The notes under the pieces: generated by a model | What the model was told of the DNA's origin: nothing | Database searches by the model: none | Seen by the model: the letters and a program-made list of their open reading frames with translations, nothing else | Shown here: positions 19,192-24,650 of the stretch, piece by piece | How the letters are laid out: each line of letters begins with the position of its first letter | Position numbering within the stretch: position 1 is the first letter of the stretch | Assembly (NCBI GenBank): GCA_964512105.1 | Contig: CAZEGI010000017.1 | Span: 1-24,650 of the forward strand | From: CAZEGI01 sp964512105 | GTDB taxonomy: Archaea > Altiarchaeota > Altiarchaeia > IMC4 > CAZEGI01 | DNA: 24,650 bases | Direction: 5' to 3' | Program-made: the position numbers and the translations under genes

Positions 19192-20268
19192 TTAAGGATT
19201 ACGGGGCTTGTACCTTAAATTAAAGCTTAGGATGCTTACCACCGCAAGTGCAAACGCGGCATACATGACCATCTTGTAGCCGTAAAGCTCGGCAACCAGA
19301 CCGCCCATAAGGGGACCCACTATTCCGGCCAGACTCGTTGTTGAATTCAACAGGCCGATGGACGTTGCGCGCTCGACGTTCTCTTTCGTGAGCAGCAAAA
19401 GGGAGCCGACATAAAGGCATGCCCAAGCAACCCCGAGCAGGAACTGCACCGGAAGTATCTGGTAGTACGTGTTTGCGAGGGCATACGATATAAAGACAAC
19501 ATCCGAAAGTAGCAGGCCGATTTTTATGAGATTGTGGTAGCTGCCATACCTGTCCAAACCACGCATGATTAAGAACTGCGTGATGGGATTGATGAAATAG
19601 ATGACGCCGATCCACAACGGTGTTGCCCCCAGCGATGCAAGGTAAAGCGGCAAAATCGCCCAGATCATAGTCGCCCCGGCGTGGCGCAGAAAAAACGACG
19701 AGTAGATGAAGAGGTTCTTTTTTATGACATCTGTGGGGAATCTTGGAACATCGATGCGCATGAATCTAGTTTCCTTCATCCTGAGGGACGCCAAAAATGC
19801 GAGGAAAAAGACGATGCCACTGCCCATGAATATGTTCCTGTAAACCGCCAGGACCCCTGCAAGAAAACACCCTATGGCATACCCCAGCGACCCATAGGAT
19901 GAAAATCTCCCTATCCTGCGTTTTGACTCATAAACGAAGGCAACCAGCGCGGCCGGAAACATCCCCACAGCAAAGCCAGCAAACGCACGCGCAACGAGCA
20001 GTTTTGGCAGGGTATCGGCAAACGCCTGCGAAAAAAACGCCACTGCAGCCACCAGTAAACCGACGTTCAGGAACAATTTTCTTCCGTAGCGGTCGGACGC
20101 CCTTCCAAAGATGTATGATGCAAGAAATATCATCAAACCGTAGGTCGCAACGATAACGCCAACCAAAAAATCCGACGCCCCAAGCTCTTTGGCGAGATTC
20201 GGCACAAAGAGATACGAGGCCGCAATAGACAGGTTCACGAGCAGGTTTATGAAACCGGTGGATTTCAC
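19192..20268 (-). CDS. Major facilitator superfamily transporter
   Basis: A 358-aa membrane protein with about eleven or twelve hydrophobic segments. The MFS motif A-like signature FGRASDRYGRKLFLNVG lies at about residues 54-70 in the loop after TM2, and a degenerate repeat, RGLDRYGSYHNLIKIG, lies at about 234-249. The substrate cannot be inferred. The chosen start is a GTG (MKSTGFINLL). It is short for the family (usually 380-420 aa) but has complete halves. It lies directly upstream of alaS on the same strand. Confidence 0.88.
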   Translation of the reverse strand: MKSTGFINLLVNLSIAASYLFVPNLAKELGASDFLVGVIVATYGLMIFLASYIFGRASDRYGRKLFLNVGLLVAAVAFFSQAFADTLPKLLVARAFAGFAVGMFPAALVAFVYESKRRIGRFSSYGSLGYAIGCFLAGVLAVYRNIFMGSGIVFFLAFLASLRMKETRFMRIDVPRFPTDVIKKNLFIYSSFFLRHAGATMIWAILPLYLASLGATPLWIGVIYFINPITQFLIMRGLDRYGSYHNLIKIGLLLSDVVFISYALANTYYQILPVQFLLGVAWACLYVGSLLLLTKENVERATSIGLLNSTTSLAGIVGPLMGGLVAELYGYKMVMYAAFALAVVSILSFNLRYKPRNP

Positions 20269-20304
20269 AGGTAAAGTAATAAGCAGTAAAGTAAAAATAT
20301 AATC

Positions 20305-20853
20305 ATGGAAATTCTATTTGCAACAGGCAACAAACACAAGCTTGGAGAAGCCAACAGCATCGGGAAAAAATTCGGAGTGAAGTTCAGAAAAGTTGATGTT
20401 CCCTACCCGGAAATCCGTGACACGGATGTTGCAAGGGTCGCTGAGGCGGGTGCAAAATTCGTCTTTGAAAAAATAAAAAACCCGGTTATCGTCGAGGATT
20501 CGGGTTTGTACATAGAAGCGCTTGACGGATTTCCATGCACATATTCGAAGTTCGTTTTTGAAAAAATCGGGAATGAAGGGATTCTGAAATTGATGGAAAC
20601 GAAGGACAACAAAAACGCGAAGTTCAAATCTGCTATCGGTTACTGCGATGGCAAAGTTGTAAAGGTGTTTGTCGGGATCGTTGAGGGAAAAATCACAAAA
20701 AACGTTAAGGGTTCGAGCGGTTTTGGTTATGACCCGATTTTTGTTCCGAGGGGCCAGAAAAAAACCTTCGCAGAGGATTACGAACTGAAAAACAGGATTT
20801 CGCACAGGAACACGGCAATCACTGAACTTTGCGAATGGCTGGTTAAGCGTTAG
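20305..20853 (+). CDS. rdgB: XTP/dITP pyrophosphatase (RdgB/HAM1)
   Basis: A 182-aa house-cleaning nucleotidase that hydrolyses XTP, ITP and dITP to monophosphates. Signature FATGNKHKLGEA (5-16), VEDSGLYIEALDGFPCTYSKFVF with the catalytic/metal Asp and Glu, then SGFGYDPIFVP and ISHRNTAITEL near the C-terminus. Complete and of normal length. A very A/T-rich upstream region suggests its own promoter. The last 11 bp overlap the convergent gene. Confidence 0.96.
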   Translation: MEILFATGNKHKLGEANSIGKKFGVKFRKVDVPYPEIRDTDVARVAEAGAKFVFEKIKNPVIVEDSGLYIEALDGFPCTYSKFVFEKIGNEGILKLMETKDNKNAKFKSAIGYCDGKVVKVFVGIVEGKITKNVKGSSGFGYDPIFVPRGQKKTFAEDYELKNRISHRNTAITELCEWLVKR

Positions 20854-21991
20854 TCTCCGTGGCGCTTATCGGTATCACCTGCTCTCCGAACTGGATTGCT
20901 GTTATACTTACGGTTATGTTGTTTCCTACCTCTGTGTCAAAATCCAGATAAGCGGTAAAGTTCTCGTTGTTTTCTATTCTAACGAGTTGGTTGTAGAGAA
21001 TCACTTCCTCTGGGAGTGAGACAAAGCCGTTCTTAGCGAGCGTTATGTTTTCAACGCTGTTGTCTGCAAGCGTCTTTGTTAACGCATCGGTATCAGAATC
21101 GAGCGATAAAAGTAGTGAAATGCTTCCTTGCCCCATGGTGTAGCTTACATTTTCCTTATCCAAAATTTCCGATACGTTTCTGCTTAATGGATGGAACCAT
21201 GTTTTGTTGTCCTCTTCGGTGATATTCAGTTTTTTTACAAGAGAATCACTCGGTGGTTCATTTAATACAATTTGCGGTTGCTTTATGTCAGAATCGATTA
21301 TTCCTTCCAAAACCGTTTCATCAAACCATGATTCGAGAACGCCCCTCAGGTTTACATTGCTCACGGAAACGACGGTTGCCGGAATATTGTCCTTTGGAAC
21401 CAGTTGCTCAAAACCTATAAAGCCGACAGGCTGGTTGTCCTTTGTTTTCTGTGACAGGAGCACGGCAATGCTCTCGTTGACCGTTCTGTTGAGAGAACCG
21501 AAAACCTCGATATCGCCTATCAGGATTCCTGACGGAAGTTTTGCCTTGTAAACCCTGAACAGCGTGTAGGCCTTCATGGTTTTATCCATGATTTCCTTCG
21601 CGCCTGCTGTTCCGTTCTCGGAATTTGTTGAAACCCGGAACGCGATAAAGGATGGCGTGGATTCCACGGAAATCCTGTCAACGCCATCGATGGTTTCGTT
21701 AAGAATGTTGTTTATCGTTTCGTAATCAACCCCGAGTTTCGGCAGGGCAGCAAGAACGTTTGTTTTTTCGGTCAGCACAACCATTACGGAACCGTTGCCG
21801 AGCGGGGAAACCTCGTACGTTTCAAACTCCGGAAGTTCGACGCTTCCTCCGGGCTCCGACGACCTTTCAGTGAACATGTAAAATCCGGATAGCAACATCA
21901 CTGCCGAGACCAGCAGTATCATGAGTTGCATGTTGGTTTTTTTCTTCTCTTTTGCGGGCTTTTCTGCAACTCTGCGTTTATATTTACCCAT
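20843..21991 (-). CDS. Membrane-anchored extracellular protein, sequon-rich, unknown
   Basis: A 382-aa protein with a basic N-terminal tail (KYKRRVAEKPAKEKKK), one transmembrane segment (about 21-41, MQLMILLVSAVMLLSGFYMF) and a large polar domain predicted outside the cell. The domain carries about twelve N-glycosylation sequons (for example NGS, NET, NGT, NRT, NES, NIT, NKT, NVS, NFT). I do not recognise the fold. Pairs of segments such as VMVVLTEKTNVLAALPKLGVDYE and ISLLLSLDSDTDALTKTLADNSVE hint at repeated ferredoxin-like units. It is divergent from the FKBP gene, with a 38-bp spacer. Confidence 0.82.
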   Translation of the reverse strand: MGKYKRRVAEKPAKEKKKTNMQLMILLVSAVMLLSGFYMFTERSSEPGGSVELPEFETYEVSPLGNGSVMVVLTEKTNVLAALPKLGVDYETINNILNETIDGVDRISVESTPSFIAFRVSTNSENGTAGAKEIMDKTMKAYTLFRVYKAKLPSGILIGDIEVFGSLNRTVNESIAVLLSQKTKDNQPVGFIGFEQLVPKDNIPATVVSVSNVNLRGVLESWFDETVLEGIIDSDIKQPQIVLNEPPSDSLVKKLNITEEDNKTWFHPLSRNVSEILDKENVSYTMGQGSISLLLSLDSDTDALTKTLADNSVENITLAKNGFVSLPEEVILYNQLVRIENNENFTAYLDFDTEVGNNITVSITAIQFGEQVIPISATETNA

Positions 21992-22029
21992 GCCTATGTA
22001 TTTTACTTACTAAAATAAATGTGAAGTGG

Positions 22030-22731
22030 ATGACAATGAAATTTGTTAAGCTTTCGTACACTGGAAAACTTGAAGACGGAAAGGTTTTTGACACAACCGA
22101 TGCGGAGACTGCAAGAAAGAACAAAATCTTCGACGAAAAAAGAATTTACAAGCCAATTTCCATAATCGTGGGTGAAGGGCACGTCATAAAGGGGTTGGAT
22201 GAGGCGCTGAAGGACGCGAAGGTAGGCGATAAAAAAACGGTAAACGTCACACCGGAAAACGGTTATGGTCCAAGGAACCCGGAGCTTGTACGTTTGGTGC
22301 CGATGCGAGTTTTCAAGAAGCAGAATATCCGCCCGATTCCGGGAATGGTCATAGACATCGACGGAAGACCAGCAAGAATACAAACGGTTGCGGGCGGCCG
22401 CGTTCGCGTGGATTTGAACCATGAACTCGCAGGCCGAACTTTAAATTTTGATGTGAAGGTAGAAAGCGAGGCGAAAACAGATATGGAAAAAATTGACTGC
22501 CTGATAGACAGAAGTTTTAACGATGTTGACGGTTTTAAAATCTCTGCCGAAGGAAAAAAAATCCGGATAACGCTTCCTGAAAATGCTTCCAGGGACAGGA
22601 ACCTTCTGATAAGAAAGGCGTCGCTCGCTGCAGAACTGTTCAAGTACATTGAAGCGGAACAGGTCGATTTTGTGGAGGAGTGGAAGAACCCGAAGAAGGA
22701 GACGAAAGGGGTAGCAAAAGCCGGAACATGA
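22030..22731 (+). CDS. FKBP-type peptidyl-prolyl isomerase, SlyD-like
   Basis: A 233-aa cytosolic chaperone-isomerase. The FKBP half starts FVKLSYTGKLEDGKVFDTTDAE and continues IIVGEGHVIKGLDEALKDAKVGDK, with the insert-in-flap domain TVNVTPENGYGPRNPELVRLVPMRVF and the closing LNHELAGRTLNFDVKV. A C-terminal domain of about 85 residues of unknown role follows, as in the long archaeal FKBPs. The reading frame extends further upstream, but the family N-terminus begins at the ATG of 22030 or 22036. The stop overlaps the next start as ATGA. Confidence 0.94.
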   Translation: MTMKFVKLSYTGKLEDGKVFDTTDAETARKNKIFDEKRIYKPISIIVGEGHVIKGLDEALKDAKVGDKKTVNVTPENGYGPRNPELVRLVPMRVFKKQNIRPIPGMVIDIDGRPARIQTVAGGRVRVDLNHELAGRTLNFDVKVESEAKTDMEKIDCLIDRSFNDVDGFKISAEGKKIRITLPENASRDRNLLIRKASLAAELFKYIEAEQVDFVEEWKNPKKETKGVAKAGT

Positions 22732-23339
22732 AAAAACTTTTCATTCCCTGCTACTACAAGAAGGACCTGACGCCGGTGCTGGAGGAGTCCCTTGAATCAC
22801 TTAAGGGGCACAAAAACATCGGGATTTATACGACAGCACAGCACCTTAACCAACTGCAAAAGGCGAAGAATTTTTTTGAGAAAAACGACAAAAAAGTAAT
22901 TTTCGCGAAACAGGTTCTTGGATGTTCGGATGTGCCAAAGACGGATGCGGATGCGATTGTTTACATCGGCTCTGGCAGGTTTCACCTAATAGGAATAGCA
23001 ACAAAAACCGAAAAGCCCGTTATTGTTTTGAATCCTTATTCTGATTCTGTTGATATCATAAAGGGTGAGGATAAAGAAAGATTAAGAAAGCATGAGAAAG
23101 GAAAACTGCTAAAATTACTTGCGGCCGAAACCATCGGCATTCTGGTGTCAACAAAACCCGGGCAGTTCGGACTGGATGACGCCCTAAAGTTGAAAAAAAA
23201 GTACGAAAAAAAGGGCAAAAAAGCGTTCATACTTGCGGGTGACGAGCTGTCGCAAAACAACCTGCTGCCCTTTAAGGTGGATGTGTGGGTGAATACCGCG
23301 TGCCCGAGATTAGAGGATGACCTGAACAGAGGATTATGA
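22728..23339 (+). CDS. Short Dph2-like diphthamide synthesis protein lacking domain 1
   Basis: A 203-aa protein matching the second and third domains of archaeal Dph2, the Fe-S radical enzyme that transfers the aminocarboxypropyl group of SAM to a histidine of aEF2. IYTTAQHLNQLQKAKNFF, VLGC (Cys66), IGSGRFHLIGIA and NTACPR (Cys192) align with conserved Dph2 segments. The usual N-terminal domain, about 100 residues bearing the first cluster cysteine, is missing; Cys8 in FIPCYY is a possible substitute. The start overlaps the FKBP stop as ATGA, and no separate domain-1 ORF is seen upstream. A related enzyme of changed function is possible. Confidence 0.8.
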   Translation: MKKLFIPCYYKKDLTPVLEESLESLKGHKNIGIYTTAQHLNQLQKAKNFFEKNDKKVIFAKQVLGCSDVPKTDADAIVYIGSGRFHLIGIATKTEKPVIVLNPYSDSVDIIKGEDKERLRKHEKGKLLKLLAAETIGILVSTKPGQFGLDDALKLKKKYEKKGKKAFILAGDELSQNNLLPFKVDVWVNTACPRLEDDLNRGL

Positions 23340-23357
23340 GAATTCGTACGCTGTTAC

Positions 23358-23690
23358 CTAAACAACTGTTGCTGGTGTGGTGGTTGTTGCCGGTGTAGTA
23401 GTTGTTGTTCCGCCAGCAGGTGTTGTNNNNNNNNNNNNNNNNNNNNNNNNNNNNNNNNNNNNNNNNNNNNNNNNNNNNNNNNNNNNNNNNNNNNNNNNNN
23501 NNNNNNNNNNNNNNNNNNNNNNNNNNAGTGCCGCAAGTGCGCCCGCGATAGCCCAGAACAGGGAGAATATGTCGCAGAGCACGGAGTTTATCAGCACGTC
23601 GAGGTCGCCTATCTGGGATACCTCCTGGGCGCATACAAAAACGGAGAGGGTTAACAGCACAAGTCCGTTGGCAAGCGTTTTGATTTTCAT
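23358..23690 (-). CDS. Secreted VirB2/TrbC-like protein with Thr/Pro tail, interrupted by gap
   Basis: The N-terminus is a signal peptide (MKIKTLANGLVLLTLSVFVCA) followed by IGDLDVLINSVLCDIFSLFWAIAGALAA, which aligns with IGDITSIINTIVCALFAVIFSIAGGVA of the next gene. After the 100-N gap the frame resumes as a Thr/Pro tail (TTPAGGTTTTTPATTTTPATVV) and stops at 23358. The true length is unknown because the gap size is arbitrary. A TATA-like ATATTTAAAC about 30 bp upstream suggests its own promoter. A pilin-like or envelope role is inferred. Confidence 0.65.
   Translation of the reverse strand: MKIKTLANGLVLLTLSVFVCAQEVSQIGDLDVLINSVLCDIFSLFWAIAGALAAXXXXXXXXXXXXXXXXXXXXXXXXXXXXXXXXXXTTPAGGTTTTTPATTTTPATVV
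23427..23526. other. Assembly gap (100 N) in a Thr-rich coding repeat
   Basis: Exactly 100 N within the coding region of the shorter VirB2/TrbC-like gene. It was probably caused by low-complexity ACN codon runs like those at 24110-24235. Frames read across it are not reliable. Confidence 0.95.
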
Positions 23691-23717
23691 TTTGGTGTTA
23701 TCTTATGGTTTTTTGGA

Positions 23718-23728
23718 GTTTAAATATG
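23718..23728 (-). promoter_or_regulatory. TATA-like promoter before the shorter VirB2/TrbC-like gene
   Basis: ATATTTAAACT on the minus strand about 28-38 bp upstream of the ATG at 23690. Spacing and composition fit an archaeal TATA box. Confidence 0.45.
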
Positions 23729-23753
23729 TCTTTGCATCGGGTGTTCGTGTGCA

Positions 23754-24650
23754 TTAACCGGGTGCGGTTTCCAGCCAGCAGCAGCATTTGAATGACTCTG
23801 AACTGCCAAGCCAGCTTGCCTCGATGTTACACGCATCGTCTCCCGCTGTTGCCTGTGCTCCAGCACCCTGCGAACATGTCTGGTCAGCAGTATAACAGCG
23901 GTGATACATTGTCCATGGGTCAGAGGGATGCGTGTCGCATTGGTAACTGTTTCCGGGCCATGCCTTGTCTGCGCACGCCCTGTGGCAGCCCCACACGTTT
24001 GCTATCTGCTTTGTTGCGGGGTCGTGGTTAAACCAGGATGCTTCTGGGTACGGTGTTTCGTCCGGATGCGTGGCATAATAATCACCATCACTGCATTTTG
24101 GTGTATACGGAACCGTAGTTGTTGTGGTGGTTGTTGTGGTAGTGGTGGTTGTGATTGTTGTTGATGTTGTAGTAGTTGTCGTCGTAGTGGTTGTTGTAGT
24201 TGTGGTGGGTGTGGTGGTTCCCGGTGTGGTTGTGATAAGGATTGAGGTCGGAAGTGAACTCGTCAGGAATATCAGCGAGGTTGTTGCTCCTGCAGGACCA
24301 CCGCCGTATATTGCAAATCCGCCACCCGGAAGGCATGCCGTGAATCCGTACTCGCCGACCGTTATTCTCGTCACGATTGCGGATGCGCATAGTATTATTA
24401 ACAAACCCACAACCGCGTGCTTTATGGTGCCGGACTGCGCCTTTCTCATGCCCGGGTCGTCCTGAGACATGACCCACTTTATGGCCGCAACTATCAGAAC
24501 AACGCATGCGACGCCGCCAGCAATGGAGAATATCACCGCGAAGAGTGCGCACACAATGGTGTTGATTATCGAGGTGATGTCGCCAATGCTGTCAACCGGA
24601 AGCGTTTGTGATAAAACTGATGGACTGAACAATAGTAAGGAAAACAAAAC
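23754..24650 (-). CDS. Secreted VirB2/TrbC-like protein with poly-Thr linker and Cys-rich domain (5' partial)
   Basis: The readable part is 297 aa and probably lacks its first residues beyond the window edge, since the first usable codon is TTG and the sequence begins inside a signal peptide (LLLFSPSVLSQ). Two hydrophobic helices (about 32-57 and 76-94) around KWVMSQDDPGMRKAQSGTIKHA are typical of VirB2/TrbC pilin-like proteins. A linker of about 40 residues that is almost pure Thr (about 139-178) follows, then a 115-residue domain with ten cysteines (C185, GCHRAC, QCD, RCY, TC, AC, KCCC). The linker suggests heavy O-glycosylation; the Cys-rich domain suggests a disulfide-bonded extracellular head. 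Its function is not known. Confidence 0.75.
   Translation of the reverse strand, partial: VLFSLLLFSPSVLSQTLPVDSIGDITSIINTIVCALFAVIFSIAGGVACVVLIVAAIKWVMSQDDPGMRKAQSGTIKHAVVGLLIILCASAIVTRITVGEYGFTACLPGGGFAIYGGGPAGATTSLIFLTSSLPTSILITTTPGTTTPTTTTTTTTTTTTTTSTTITTTTTTTTTTTTTVPYTPKCSDGDYYATHPDETPYPEASWFNHDPATKQIANVWGCHRACADKAWPGNSYQCDTHPSDPWTMYHRCYTADQTCSQGAGAQATAGDDACNIEASWLGSSESFKCCCWLETAPG

Noticed and set aside
21952..22029. N-terminal extension of the FKBP protein (MRAFLQLCVYIYPC...)
   Set aside because: It would overlap the divergent gene, is not family-like, and the FKBP N-terminus begins at the ATG of 22030 or 22036.
24115..24235. Non-coding microsatellite of GTN repeats
   Set aside because: On the minus strand it is an uninterrupted Thr-codon tract inside a longer open frame with mixed synonymous codons, so it is coding.

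Overview
The window is archaeal. It carries the archaeal S13-S4-S11-RpoD ribosomal/RNA-polymerase cluster, RadB, an Mre11-type nuclease, archaeal-type AlaRS, a stand-alone GMP synthetase ATPase subunit, the bifunctional FBP aldolase/phosphatase, a geranylgeranyl-diphosphate-type synthase, a Dph2-type protein and tRNA genes without encoded CCA. RadB points to a euryarchaeal or DPANN-like lineage; the lineage cannot be fixed further from this piece. Two runs of exactly 100 N (6285-6384, 23427-23526) mark scaffold gaps of unknown true size.

Layout. 1-2536 (minus): rps13-rps4-rps11-rpoD followed by an intron-bearing tRNA-Leu(GAG). 2537-3895: three gene-free, hairpin-packed islands around tRNA-Ser(GCT) and tRNA-Ala(GGC). 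3896-6139 (minus): an unrecognised 182-aa protein, a DedA membrane protein and a divergent GMP-synthetase-like ATPase. 6140-7040: tandem repeats, a gap and tRNA-Ile(GAT) split by a 191-nt intron. 7041-9122: fbp and the canonical guaAB, divergent. 9123-13257 (minus): a nucleotide-sugar operon (ugd, galU, UDP-glucuronate decarboxylase, a 32-aa ORF, sugar epimerase) that would convert glucose-1-phosphate to UDP-glucose, UDP-glucuronate, UDP-xylose and a 4-epimer. 13316-15438 (plus): cupin, Mre11-like, radB. 15386-20268 (minus): MFS transporter, alaS, prenyl synthase. 20305-23339: XTP pyrophosphatase, a sequon-rich membrane-anchored protein, FKBP isomerase, a short Dph2-like protein. 23358-24650 (minus): two VirB2/TrbC-like secreted proteins with Thr-rich tails.

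The most unusual content is non-coding. Behind every one of the four tRNA genes lies a partial copy of that tRNA's own 3' end (T-loop to discriminator base), set off from the gene by 120-320 bp of DNA made almost entirely of perfect hairpins, often with three-base loops. The islands share modules: hairpin P (GGGTTGATAAGGG...CCCTTAT) abutting the tRNA-Ala and tRNA-Ile copies, and structured module Q (GGTCAGGA...GGTTCAG). One Q-containing element occurs twice, once as almost exactly the intron of tRNA-Ile and once between tRNA-Ser and its 3' copy. The two copies differ by clean insertions of further hairpins, mostly into hairpin loops. This looks like a family of small, gene-less, tRNA-targeted elements, one of which has become a tRNA intron. 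The sequence relationships are visible directly; mobility and mechanism are inferred.
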